From Acidimicrobiales bacterium (GTDB taxonomy: Bacteria; Actinomycetota; Acidimicrobiia; Acidimicrobiales; JABEUL01): a DNA stretch of 10,235 bases. The position numbers and the translations under genes were made by a program. The notes under the pieces were generated by a model that worked only from the letters and a program-made list of their open reading frames with translations, was not told the origin of the DNA and did no database searches. Location of the stretch: assembly GCA_027451605.1 (NCBI GenBank), contig DAIDJA010000039.1, forward strand, positions 1-10,235, read 5' to 3'. Below are positions 1 to 6,765 of the stretch, in pieces. How positions within the stretch are numbered: position 1 is the stretch's first letter; each line of letters starts with the position of its first letter.

Positions 1-417
1 AAACTTTCGAATTTCATGAAATGAAAAGGTCCATAATTCCAAAATTGCAGTCCTTCCCGCAAGCGACTGACTGACTGCGCTGCTCAACATTGGCTGGTGG
101 CTTCGAGTTAGAATATATCTCCCGCTAACCTTTTTCGAGTCAATTACTCCCTGCAAATAGGACAGCAATTCGGGAATCCGTTGTATTTCATCTAAAATCG
201 CGAAATCTTCGATTTCGGCTAAGAAACTGCGAGGATCATCAATTGCTCTGCGTCTCACATCAGGATCTTCAAACGAAAAATACTTATGACTTGGGAATGT
301 GGTTCTACACAATGTAGTCTTGCCGGACTGCCGCGGACCAAGTACAGTTACGACCGGAAATTGCTTAGCTGACTCCAAAAGCTCCTTAGTTATATCGCGA
401 GTGATTATAGCAATATC
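1..417 (-). pseudogene. AAA_14/DUF4143-type P-loop ATPase, N-terminal part, start codon lost, runs off the window edge
   Basis: The minus strand is open from the window edge up to a TAG at 420-418. It encodes a typical N-terminal ATPase domain of the AAA_14 family, which usually carries a C-terminal DUF4143. The Walker A motif reads LGPRQSGKTTL (about residues 25-35 from the inferred start) and the Walker B reads FAILDEIQ. A later stretch, VSQSLAGRTAILEL, is typical of the family. Members normally begin Met-Ile-x-Arg; here the matching codons are ATA ATC ACT CGC, so the expected ATG at 408-406 is ATA. A -10-like TAGGAT (420-415) lies 6 nt upstream of it, the same spacing seen at intact genes here. 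The usual LTGS motif reads LTRS. No in-frame ATG occurs until far into the domain. Family identity is sure; loss of function is likely but not proven, since a rare start codon cannot be excluded. Confidence 0.72.
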
Positions 418-577
418 CTAGTCATATTTTGGTGCATTTATATAGTTCGACTTTACTTTTGCACGAAACTTCAAATTCAGGTATTTAGTTTTGAAAATAC
501 GTGATGGTAGCTACACTGAAGTTTCAATAATCGGAGGTATCTTTCAGGTTTGCGACTTTTACTTCTGTCAACGGTGT

Positions 578-2833
578 TCAAGGATACCAATAAGCGGTAC
601 CAAAGTAATTTTTCGATTGAGCGATGCTTGCATAATTAGTACCAACGGTATTAACGACAATCAGTTGTCCGGAAACATTTCCTGAGTATATATCAAAGGC
701 CAGCCATTTGCTATCGGGTGAAAATATCAGATTTTCAGGGAAGAGACAGTCAGATATCATTGAACATGAAAATAGGTTTTTTACCAAACCGGTATGTTGA
801 TTCCACAGGTAAACTGTATTATTCATTGTAAAAGCTAGCTCTTTGCCATCATTGCTCCATTGAAGTCCCCGTTCGGGCCAGCAGGCTTCATTTAAATTAC
901 ATTGTGCGATCGTGACAGACTTATGGGTACTCAGATTCATTACCTCAACAGCCATGGTTCCAAATTCCACATTTTGACTGTTGTGTACACCTGTGATATA
1001 AAGATATGCCAAATATTGACCGTTTGGGGAAATATTAGGATCTGCCATTCCGACACAGTTGATGACACTTTGACAAGACAAAATTAGCTTTGGAGTTAGA
1101 GGGTAATTCTTAGAAATTTCATAAACTGATTCCTGACATTTTCCGAATCTATTGTCCTGAAATGAATCATAAAAAAGAAGATTTCCCGAATAACTTATAT
1201 CAGGATCGCCAAGATTCCCGTCTCCGAAATCTGCGATCGTTGACCCGAATTCTCGACCATTTATCAGATAATACCAGCGCAGTGATCCCTGAGTCTGTGC
1301 GCTTAAGCAACCATACTCCACGCTCGGATATGCTGCAATAACGGCCTCTTTCTTGGCGGGATTTATTTCAAATGTCGATCCGGGTAAAATTCTGATTGGC
1401 AATGGGTTGGCATTGCTCAGTGCCGCAAGCGGATATATTGCATATGACGGCGGTCCGGAAGCGTTAGTTGGTTCGAAGTAGACCAAACTGTTAATCGGTT
1501 CATTCAACGAACTCAGCGATATCTTTGCAGGCTCATTTGTCCATCTGACTAAAAATATACCGTAAAGAGTTAAGGCAATTAAAATAGCAATTACTCCAAA
1601 GGAACTTATGTTTTTTGCGATCACTCTGTTTGTCGCCTTTTTAATATCATCTGTTGACTTAAAGGATATATCCTCTCCGTCAATATCAAATTTTGCGGAG
1701 GCTTTACTTAGCGATTTCATTCTCTTTACACGCTTTTCTAAGCTTGGATGCGTCTTGCGAAATAAATAAAGCATTGGGGTAAATTTTTGTCTCAAACCTT
1801 TATCCAAATATTCCAATACTTCCTGCATTCCCACAAAGTCATGTTTTACCATTACCACAAATGCATCAGCCGTATATTCTTGGTGGCGCTCAATTGCCCG
1901 ATAAAGAATGGAACTTAAGAGATAGCAAATTACTGTCAATCCAATTGCAACCGGAAATTCGAGTCCTACTGTATTCAATGTCGCGCCGGTAAAATTGACA
2001 ACCCAGCCCAGCAACAAAGCCCAGCGCACAAACATTAATGTTGCGGCTACCGACAAAAACCCAAACATGAATCGCTTGGCGATGTCTTTATGTTTAAAAT
2101 GAGAGATTTCATGGAGTATGACCGCCTCTAAAGCAGTGTCGGAGATGCCATCTATGTTTCTATGAAAAAGTGTAAGGGAAAATGTACCGCTGCATCCGAA
2201 TCGAGGGTTATTTAAGACTATCGGATTCGGAGACAAAATCACGCCATTGTAACGGATTTTAAAATTTCGGACAACTTCAGCACATTTTACCGCAATAGGA
2301 TCATTTTGATTAACTGCACGATTTCTTAGCCGTCTTCTTTGTTGACTAAGAATAAATATCCTGTTGAAATATCCAACTCCTATAAATATAATAAAAAAAA
2401 TAAACAGTCTAGCTTGATCTTCAAAACCAGCAGTCTCAATATTAAGGCAAAAATAGAAAACTGCACTTAAATAAAGTGGACTAAATAATGCACTTGTAAA
2501 ATATCTCCTTGGAAGCTTATGCCTAATTGGCGCTATTTTGTACTTTAAGTAAATAAATAATGGAATCTCAAGTATCGTAACCACTAAGAAAAACCCCAGT
2601 TGCATTAATGCCAAATCAGAGGCATTTTCTTGAGAATAATTGACATATTTAAGGCCAATATTTAACTTTAAACACACTAAATACAGAAGTGAAACCAATA
2701 GCATTATTCCTAACGGAGTAATATTTCTGACTACCCAAACATTGCCTAAGGTTTTCAAATCTTTCTGATTTATCTCAGGTTTAGATTCGACTAACGATAC
2801 TTCTGTAACAGATTCGTCAACTTGATTTCGCAT
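578..2833 (-). CDS. Membrane M48-family zinc metallopeptidase with C-terminal beta-propeller
   Basis: This 751-residue protein joins two parts. The N-terminal part is an HtpX/Ste24-like M48 peptidase. It has four hydrophobic segments (about 40-60, 75-98, 110-132, 141-163), the zinc motif HEISH at 241-245, two more membrane segments (254-280, 292-312), the third-ligand motif EYTAD (Glu about 319) and the family's HPSLEKR motif. After another membrane segment (about 407-431) comes a propeller domain with WD40/PD40-like strands ending in SPNGQYLAY, SNDGKELAF and SPDSKWLAF. Family knowledge puts the active site in the cytoplasm; the propeller would then lie outside. Three evenly placed CX5C pairs (587/593, 645/651, 690/696) suit disulfides in an oxidising compartment. 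The ATG at 2833 is chosen over an in-frame GTG at 2866 because GGGAG (2845-2841) sits 7 nt upstream of it. A role in membrane-protein quality control is inferred from HtpX. Confidence 0.9.
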   Translation of the reverse strand: MRNQVDESVTEVSLVESKPEINQKDLKTLGNVWVVRNITPLGIMLLVSLLYLVCLKLNIGLKYVNYSQENASDLALMQLGFFLVVTILEIPLFIYLKYKIAPIRHKLPRRYFTSALFSPLYLSAVFYFCLNIETAGFEDQARLFIFFIIFIGVGYFNRIFILSQQRRRLRNRAVNQNDPIAVKCAEVVRNFKIRYNGVILSPNPIVLNNPRFGCSGTFSLTLFHRNIDGISDTALEAVILHEISHFKHKDIAKRFMFGFLSVAATLMFVRWALLLGWVVNFTGATLNTVGLEFPVAIGLTVICYLLSSILYRAIERHQEYTADAFVVMVKHDFVGMQEVLEYLDKGLRQKFTPMLYLFRKTHPSLEKRVKRMKSLSKASAKFDIDGEDISFKSTDDIKKATNRVIAKNISSFGVIAILIALTLYGIFLVRWTNEPAKISLSSLNEPINSLVYFEPTNASGPPSYAIYPLAALSNANPLPIRILPGSTFEINPAKKEAVIAAYPSVEYGCLSAQTQGSLRWYYLINGREFGSTIADFGDGNLGDPDISYSGNLLFYDSFQDNRFGKCQESVYEISKNYPLTPKLILSCQSVINCVGMADPNISPNGQYLAYLYITGVHNSQNVEFGTMAVEVMNLSTHKSVTIAQCNLNEACWPERGLQWSNDGKELAFTMNNTVYLWNQHTGLVKNLFSCSMISDCLFPENLIFSPDSKWLAFDIYSGNVSGQLIVVNTVGTNYASIAQSKNYFGTAYWYP

Positions 2834-2840
2834 CGAAATT

Positions 2841-2898
2841 CTCCCAAGACCGTCATTAATTCTCACCTTAAATTACCATTAATTTAATAGGATGTCAA
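2841..2898 (-). promoter_or_regulatory. Promoter and Shine-Dalgarno of the M48 peptidase gene
   Basis: On the minus strand a perfect TTGACA (2898-2893) is followed by a 17-nt spacer and an extended -10, TGG plus TAATTT (2875-2870). Transcription should start near 2864-2863, leaving a leader of roughly 30 nt that contains GGGAG (2845-2841), 7 nt before the ATG at 2833. The expected start point lies at or past the alternative GTG at 2866, which argues against that start. It is the only convincing Shine-Dalgarno I found ahead of a promoter-proximal gene in this window. Confidence 0.65.
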
Positions 2899-2970
2899 GT
2901 TCAATAGCAATACTTGCACAAAATTCAGTTTGGATAAAGATAAAACCGGCAGTTTGTTCTTGAATACCTA

Positions 2971-2979
2971 TGTTAAACT
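2971..2979 (+). promoter_or_regulatory. Extended -10 promoter element, probably giving a leaderless mRNA
   Basis: TGT followed by TAAACT (2974-2979) forms an extended -10 with 4 of 6 consensus bases. Six nucleotides (TTGCCA) separate it from the ATG at 2986, so the expected transcription start falls on or next to the start codon. There is no Shine-Dalgarno and no clear -35. It is divergent from the M48 promoter about 75 bp away. Confidence 0.45.
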
Positions 2980-2985
2980 TTGCCA

Positions 2986-3459
2986 ATGAAAAAGCAGAAG
3001 AAATCCTTCATGATTATGATGCAAGCTTATTTGCTTCTTGTGGTCTACGGGTTGCAATTTCTTGCAGGGATGATTCTAAATTTGTTCGCAAATATTAATT
3101 CGCATCACCCCGGAGTAAAGGGAAATAACTATTTTATCGGGGGACTGAGTGCGGTCATCTGGGCAATATCATTTAAGGGTGGATTCGCACTGGCGATACA
3201 CGTTTATCTTGCAATTTTGCTGGTACTGGGCACTATAGGCTTAGTAATTTCATCGATAAAACTCCGATCCAAATCATGGATAATTTGTTCAGTGGCTTCG
3301 TTTTTAACAACTACCGGCGCATTTTTTAACGGAATGAGTTTTATTAATTACGGACATAACTTCAGTTCTATGATTATGGCCTCGTGCTGGCTTACAGCCG
3401 TAAGCGCCATCGTCATTGCTCTCGTGACATCCAAGTCAACGTATAATAATACAGATTGA
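2986..3459 (+). CDS. Small four-helix integral membrane protein, function unknown
   Basis: The 157-residue product starts with a short basic segment (MKKQKK) and then has about four hydrophobic helices near residues 8-33, 68-92, 95-117 and 123-147. Between the first two is a loop with a His-His-Pro-Gly motif and several glycines (KGNNYFIGGLSAVIW). Other recognisable pieces are FFNGMSFINYG and FSSMIMA. The pattern resembles small uncharacterised membrane proteins in which an N/HHPG loop and an FNGxSF motif recur; this is from memory and not verified. Conserved-looking histidines might bind a cofactor, which is speculation. I place the start at the ATG rather than the TTG two codons upstream because the -10 element ends 6 nt before the ATG. 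It has its own promoter and is divergent from the M48 gene; no functional link is evident. Confidence 0.8.
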   Translation: MKKQKKSFMIMMQAYLLLVVYGLQFLAGMILNLFANINSHHPGVKGNNYFIGGLSAVIWAISFKGGFALAIHVYLAILLVLGTIGLVISSIKLRSKSWIICSVASFLTTTGAFFNGMSFINYGHNFSSMIMASCWLTAVSAIVIALVTSKSTYNNTD

Positions 3460-3667
3460 TAAAGAAAAAACATTGTAATGCATTTATATTAAGTGTTGCA
3501 GACTTTCAAATTTGAATTTGTTCGCTTCCTAAGTCAAAATCGGATCAACCGCTATTTTTTATAGCAGTCCAGCATTTTCTTAACGGATAGATATACAAAA
3601 ACTAAATTAGCAATCAGTCCCAGTTGACCTTAATATTCATTGCCGAAATATTTAACCAAATATCAGG

Positions 3668-3776
3668 TCAGGCCTTTGCAAAACAAAAGAAACCAGATAG
3701 ATTACTTCCGCCTCCGGTGACCTCAGGTTTAAGAAGAACCGAATTTATATAATGGACCTTCTGCATATACCGAAAA
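3668..3776 (-). pseudogene. Probable decayed coding fragment, family unknown
   Basis: Two adjacent minus-strand frames read like one protein broken by a frameshift. FSVYAEGPLYKFGSS (3776-3732) runs into a stop. The next frame then gives KPEVTGGGSNLSGFFCFAKA and a TGA at 3670-3668. Upstream, further coding-like residues are interrupted by stops of all three kinds. No start codon or family could be assigned. The case rests only on protein-like composition, so confidence is low. Confidence 0.25.
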
Positions 3777-3902
3777 CTAAAAATCATAAATAGTCAGGCA
3801 ACCTCAATACCGGAACATGGCACGGCAAAATTTGGCATTTTTGCCATAGAAAATACACATATTGTTATTAGAGATTGTCGACTTTCGGCAAAACTATGAG
3901 GT

Positions 3903-3931
3903 TTGACAATTAGCGCTGTTTACGATATGAC
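3903..3931 (+). promoter_or_regulatory. Orphan promoter-like element
   Basis: A perfect -35 TTGACA (3903-3908), a 17-nt spacer and TATGAC (3926-3931, 4 of 6 consensus) face into a region without a plus-strand gene. The only reading frame near it is an 11-codon one (ATG at 3927, stop TAA). It may drive a small RNA, be antisense to the downstream toxin gene, or be a leftover. Confidence 0.4.
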
Positions 3932-4052
3932 ACTGAACTTACTTTTAAAATTTGCCGGATAATATTTTTTTTGATCACCTTAACTGAACTTGTCACAGTC
4001 GTAAATTAGGTCTGTCGTAATTAACAATATACAAGAACAGATATAATCAGTT

Positions 4053-4460
4053 TTATATTTCCAGTACATTAACTCCGCTGGATTTACATGCTTGTCTCAA
4101 GGACAAATTAAGAGTTGCAAATCCTAATCCGAGGCGCTGCGACAGCTCTATATAACTGGCATCGTATGCAGTCAGACTATGGTAACGGCCGATCTCAAAT
4201 AATCTTGCCCGATTTACCGTAACGTCATCTACAACTATGGGCAGATCCTCTAACAATTTTAGGAATCTAATGATATTTGACTCCGATATTCGACCTTTTC
4301 GATTTGCAATAATCAACACGTTTGATACCTCATAGTCCCACAACTTAGGAACAACTGCATAAGTTTCAACTAAGCTCTCAAGCAATGAGTCCGTAGTGTT
4401 TCGGACTTCATCGTCAAAGCACCAAGTCATAGTTACTGAGGTATCCATCACAAAGGGCAT
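4053..4460 (-). CDS. PIN-domain toxin (VapC-like) of toxin-antitoxin pair 1
   Basis: The 135-residue product is a PIN-domain protein of the VapC type, a family of Mg-dependent RNases that usually cleave tRNA or rRNA. Recognisable parts are VMDTS (Asp6), WDYEVSN (Glu44) and TAYDASYIEL (Asp100). The last acidic position, normally Asp in an ATLD motif, is Asn118 (FATLN). Some PIN domains tolerate change there, so activity is possible but uncertain. The ATG lies 3 nt after the antitoxin stop, indicating one transcript. The only nearby purine-rich sequence (AAGGA) is 12 nt upstream, so translation is probably coupled to the antitoxin. Length is normal for the family and nothing is truncated. Confidence 0.88.
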   Translation of the reverse strand: MPFVMDTSVTMTWCFDDEVRNTTDSLLESLVETYAVVPKLWDYEVSNVLIIANRKGRISESNIIRFLKLLEDLPIVVDDVTVNRARLFEIGRYHSLTAYDASYIELSQRLGLGFATLNLSLRQACKSSGVNVLEI

Positions 4461-4463
4461 TAT

Positions 4464-4703
4464 TTATCTTCGTCCTTCTTCAATTAATTTTTTGAGGGTC
4501 AGTCCTTTGAGTCTATTCTCGCTCCGCAATTGACGTATTGCCGCAACGACCGACGAAACATCAGTTAGAGACTCCTTAACCGGTAGGAGTCTGGCGACTG
4601 GATTCCCATGCTTGGTTATAACAAACGTGCTTCCACGCGCTGTCTCTTCAAGCAGCTCAGACAAGTGAGTTTTTGCTTCAAAAGCGCCAATAGTTTTTTT
4701 CAT
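4464..4703 (-). CDS. Phd/YefM-type antitoxin of toxin-antitoxin pair 1
   Basis: The 79-residue protein has the hallmark N-terminal DNA-binding half of the Phd/YefM fold: GAFEAKTHLSELLE, then FVITKHGNPVARLLP. The charged C-terminal part (about 48-79) should wrap around the PIN toxin and block it. It precedes the toxin by 3 nt. The start codon sits within a perfect 13-bp inverted repeat that also covers the probable -10 (TAAACT, 4716-4711, 7 nt before the ATG). The toxin-antitoxin complex would therefore be expected to repress its own promoter there. There is no Shine-Dalgarno, so a leaderless mRNA is likely. Phd/YefM antitoxins paired with VapC toxins are well known. Confidence 0.9.
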   Translation of the reverse strand: MKKTIGAFEAKTHLSELLEETARGSTFVITKHGNPVARLLPVKESLTDVSSVVAAIRQLRSENRLKGLTLKKLIEEGRR

Positions 4704-4731
4704 ATCAACTAGTTTACTACTAGTTGATATG
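4701..4731. promoter_or_regulatory. 13-bp perfect palindrome covering the antitoxin promoter and start codon
   Basis: CATATCAACTAGT (4701-4713) and ACTAGTTGATATG (4719-4731) are exact reverse complements around a 5-nt centre. On the minus strand the repeat spans the -10-like TAAACT (4716-4711), the expected transcription start and the ATG (4703-4701). It is a strong candidate operator for the Phd-type antitoxin. Confidence 0.8.
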
Positions 4732-5079
4732 ACATTCCGCAGAATTCAAATGAATTTAGACAGAAACTCCCCATCTTATATCTTCAGTAATCTAGACCAC
4801 TTTCTTAAGTGTCCGACAAATAATATTTAATATCAATCATTTATTGTCAATTGAAAATTTAAGATTAAAATATTTAAGATTAAAATATTTATTTAATCGT
4901 GCAAACAATCACCGTGATAATTCATAAATTAAAGCGTGCGAGAGTTATCGGAATGGCGGTTTAGAACTGGACTGGATTAACCAACAGTTGGTTGAAAAGC
5001 CCTAAAATATTTATTTGAACTACCTATCAAATTGACTAAAGTTGCCCTTCGCCGTTGAACCGGTAATACAGATTCTCAA
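4732..5079. other. 348-nt AT-rich gap between divergent genes
   Basis: No gene was seen. The gap contains the 15-bp tandem duplication (4857-4886), a second copy of TAAAATATTTATTT at 5003-5016, and a small palindrome AACCAAC-A-GTTGGTT (4979-4993) about 90 bp upstream of the YdeI-family gene. A weak promoter for that gene may be TTGCCC (5042-5047), 16 nt, TAATAC (5064-5069). Confidence 0.5.
4857..4886. repeat. Tandem duplication of a 15-bp AT-rich unit
   Basis: ATTTAAGATTAAAAT occurs twice in direct succession (4857-4871 and 4872-4886), followed by a partial third ATTTA. The last part, TAAAATATTTATTT (4881-4894), recurs at 5003-5016. Two copies only; it may be simple slippage or a binding site for a DNA-bending protein. 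Confidence 0.7.
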
Positions 5080-5670
5080 ATGACTGATTTAAAAGAACTG
5101 ACTGTTCATAATGCAACAACATGGCGTAAGTGGTTGGAAAACAATCATGATACTTCTCCCGGAGTCTGGTTAGCATTATGCAAAAAAGGTGGTAAGGTCA
5201 CTGAGCTAACTTACGCAGAGGCTTTGGATGAAGCGTTATGTTACGGATGGATCGACGGGCAGCTTAGGAAAAGAGATGATGAAAGTTATCTTCAAAGATT
5301 TACTCCCCGTCGACCAAATAGTTCTTGGTCTGTCAAAAACGTCCAAAATACGAATCGGCTAATTAAAGCAGGCAAAATGAAACCGGCCGGGTTCGCTGCC
5401 ATTGCTACAGCAAAAGCCAGAGGAACCTGGGATTCACCATATTCCGGACAGGCGAATATGGTGGTTCCGTCAGATTTAATTCAGGCACTTGAAAACAATC
5501 CAGAAGCTCAACTTGTATTTAATAAATTGAGTAAATTGAATCGATATGCTATTGTATATAGGCTAAATTCGCTTAAGACCGAATCATCGAGAAAACGTAG
5601 ACTAGCCAAATATGTAAATATGTTGGCACGCGGCGAGACTATCTATCCCAACAATTCTAGAAAAGATTAA
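5080..5670 (+). CDS. YdeI/OmpD-associated (OmdA) family protein
   Basis: The 196-residue protein matches the cytosolic YdeI/OmpD-associated family, sometimes labelled bacteriocin-protection protein; its biochemical role is not established. The diagnostic region is at about 13-85: WRKWLENNHDTSPGVWLAL, LTYAEALDEALCYGWIDGQ, then RFTPRRPNSSWSVKN. The C-terminal third holds the family's helical part (KLSKLNRYAIVYRL through the basic RKRRLAKYV). Length is normal and no signal peptide or membrane segment is visible. There is no Shine-Dalgarno; a poor -10-like TACAGA lies 7 nt before the ATG. It is monocistronic, between two toxin-antitoxin pairs. A stress or envelope-resistance role would be a guess from the family name. 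Confidence 0.9.
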   Translation: MTDLKELTVHNATTWRKWLENNHDTSPGVWLALCKKGGKVTELTYAEALDEALCYGWIDGQLRKRDDESYLQRFTPRRPNSSWSVKNVQNTNRLIKAGKMKPAGFAAIATAKARGTWDSPYSGQANMVVPSDLIQALENNPEAQLVFNKLSKLNRYAIVYRLNSLKTESSRKRRLAKYVNMLARGETIYPNNSRKD

Positions 5671-5734
5671 GGTAATCAGATCCATTGTACATAGTGATTA
5701 TTTAGTTGTTACAAATCTACGTTGCGCCATTGAC

Positions 5735-5899
5735 TTAGGGTTTCTTATCTTTTGGTTTAGATTTTAAGAGCCATTCCGATGGGTAAACATCCGCAATTAC
5801 TAATTCTCTTGAAGTCCCAGGTCTTAAGGATATGGATTTACGCCCGATTCCAAGCACTAACAAATTGTTAGCGGTGATATATATTTACCGTACAATCAT
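5735..5899 (-). pseudogene. 54-codon small gene broken by one in-frame stop, family unknown
   Basis: From ATG (5899-5897) to TAA (5737-5735) the minus strand reads as one small protein except for a TAA at codon 5 (MIVR, stop, IYITANNLLVLG). The rest is convincingly protein-like: GIGRKSISLRPGTSRELVI, then ADVYPSEWLLKSKPKDKKP with a lysine-rich end. A single base change (for example AAA to TAA) would explain the lesion. I do not recognise the family. No good -10 or Shine-Dalgarno precedes the ATG, consistent with a dead gene; it could instead be the tail of a longer lost gene. Confidence 0.45.
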
Positions 5900-5912
5900 A
5901 GGCTTGATCACT

Positions 5913-5952
5913 GTAACGTCAAACTCTGCTCAAAGTTTAACGTTGCTTTTTT
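5913..5952 (+). terminator. Rho-independent terminator candidate
   Basis: GTAACGTCAAACT (5913-5925) pairs with AGTTTAACGTTGC (5934-5946) around an 8-nt loop, with one mismatch and one G-T pair. Six T residues (5947-5952) follow. It would end plus-strand transcription from the YdeI-family gene, about 240 nt past its stop. Confidence 0.5.
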
Positions 5953-6076
5953 AGCTATAATAATACTTTTTCACCTTCTTAGGTAGGTGAGCCTCCTATA
6001 TTTCCCGACCACTTCATAGTTCTGAGTAAGAAAGGCAAACATTCAAATAAAAGGCTGATCAATACCCAGGTGTGTA

Positions 6077-6085
6077 TGATATACT
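6077..6085 (+). promoter_or_regulatory. Extended -10 of toxin-antitoxin pair 2
   Basis: TGA plus TATACT (6080-6085, 5 of 6 consensus) ends 6 nt before the ATG at 6092, so the mRNA should be leaderless. A short inverted repeat GTAT-GAT-ATAC (6074-6084) overlaps it and could be part of an operator. No convincing -35 was seen. Confidence 0.55.
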
Positions 6086-6091
6086 AATAGC

Positions 6092-6343
6092 ATGAGTAAA
6101 AGGCTACAAATCGTTATGCCGGAAAGCGAATACGAAGATATTTCGAGATGTGCCCAAGTCTCTCATTTAACAATATCGGAATGGGTTCGCGGTGCATTGA
6201 GAAAAGCCAGGAGCGAAGTTAGCCTTGGAAATCCGGAAACAAAGTTAGTAGCAATCAAATCAGCTTCGGAGTATTCGTTTCCTGTTGGTAATATTGAAGA
6301 ATTGAACTCGCAGATTGCAAAAGGTTACACAGGAATTGAATGA
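6092..6343 (+). CDS. Ribbon-helix-helix antitoxin of toxin-antitoxin pair 2
   Basis: The 83-residue protein begins with a beta strand (KRLQIVMP) followed by two helices (ESEYEDISRCAQVSH, then TISEWVRGALRKARSE), the layout of a ribbon-helix-helix DNA-binding domain. The C-terminal segment FPVGNIEELNSQIAKGY matches the FPTxDIxxMLxEIxxGY tail I associate with a PIN-toxin antitoxin group, and probably contacts the toxin. Its TGA overlaps the toxin ATG by 4 nt (ATGA), a classic coupled arrangement. There is no Shine-Dalgarno; the -10 lies 6 nt upstream, so it is probably leaderless. Autoregulation together with the toxin is expected from the family. Confidence 0.87.
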   Translation: MSKRLQIVMPESEYEDISRCAQVSHLTISEWVRGALRKARSEVSLGNPETKLVAIKSASEYSFPVGNIEELNSQIAKGYTGIE

Positions 6344-6735
6344 TATTTATTGATTCAAATGTTCCAATGTATTTGGTTGGAAGTGATCATCCAAACAAGC
6401 TTACATCCAGGAGAGTCTTAGAACGATTCGCATTAGATCGGGAAATGTTGGTAACTGACGCCGAGGTATTTCAAGAAATTTTACATAGATATACCTTTAT
6501 AAATCGGAGAGAAGCAATCACACCAACTTTTGAAATCTTATTTGCAATCGTAGATGAAGTATTTCCAATTACAAGAGAGATTATAATCAAGTCAAAAGAT
6601 CTTTTGACTTCAGTTGCCGCCCTTTCTGCAAGAGATGCTGTTCATGCGTCAGTCATGAAGCACTTCGATATTACTAGAATCTTCACTTTTGATCGCGACT
6701 TCGAAAATTTAGCCGGAATTAAAATAGAATCCTGA
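6340..6735 (+). CDS. PIN-domain toxin (VapC-like) of toxin-antitoxin pair 2
   Basis: The 131-residue product is a complete PIN-domain RNase. It begins MIFIDSNVPMYLVG (Asp5), then TDAEVFQEILHRY (Glu46), LSARDAVHASVM (Asp99) and IFTFDRDFE (Asp118, with Asp120 close by). All four acidic positions are present, so it should be catalytically competent. The DSNVPMYLVG and DAEVFQEILHRY motifs mark a VapC subgroup usually found with the antitoxin type encoded just upstream. Translation should depend on the ATGA overlap, as no separate ribosome site is seen. The next gene follows after 30 nt with its own -10. Confidence 0.9.
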   Translation: MIFIDSNVPMYLVGSDHPNKLTSRRVLERFALDREMLVTDAEVFQEILHRYTFINRREAITPTFEILFAIVDEVFPITREIIIKSKDLLTSVAALSARDAVHASVMKHFDITRIFTFDRDFENLAGIKIES

Positions 6736-6753
6736 TTCCCTTTAAACAACCGC

Positions 6754-6759
6754 TACAAT
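6754..6759 (+). promoter_or_regulatory. -10 element of the SRPBCC gene
   Basis: TACAAT (5 of 6 consensus) is followed by exactly 6 nt (TATATT) and the ATG at 6766, again pointing to a leaderless mRNA. It lies in the 30-nt space after toxin 2, so the SRPBCC gene probably has its own promoter as well as possible read-through. Confidence 0.55.
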
Positions 6760-6765
6760 TATATT

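Larger units (their letters stand above)
3460..4052. other. 593-nt gap without an intact gene
   Basis: The gap holds a decayed minus-strand coding fragment (3668-3776), a promoter-like element on the plus strand (3903-3931), a small TGGCA-TTTT-TGCCA hairpin (3833-3846), a GCTAT-TTTTT-ATAGC hairpin near 3551, and an imperfect direct repeat of GTCGTAA (3998 and 4014). No clear terminator was seen for either flanking gene. Confidence 0.6.
5671..6091. other. 421-nt gap with a broken small gene and a terminator
   Basis: Between the YdeI-family gene and antitoxin 2 there is no intact gene. The gap contains the 54-codon minus-strand pseudogene (5735-5899), a terminator-like hairpin (5913-5952) and, at the right end, the promoter of antitoxin 2. 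Nothing else was recognised. Confidence 0.6.

Noticed and set aside
491..685. 64-codon plus-strand reading frame
   Set aside because: It runs across the 3' end of the M48 gene on the other strand; no promoter or family-like sequence.
902..1087. 61-codon plus-strand reading frame
   Set aside because: Lies entirely within the propeller-coding part of the M48 gene; a shadow of that frame.
2834..2866. GTG start extending the M48 protein by 11 residues
   Set aside because: The GTG lies at or before the expected transcription start and lacks a ribosome site; the ATG at 2833 has GGGAG at ideal spacing.
4857..4886. CRISPR-like repeats
   Set aside because: Only two adjacent copies without spacers and no cas genes.
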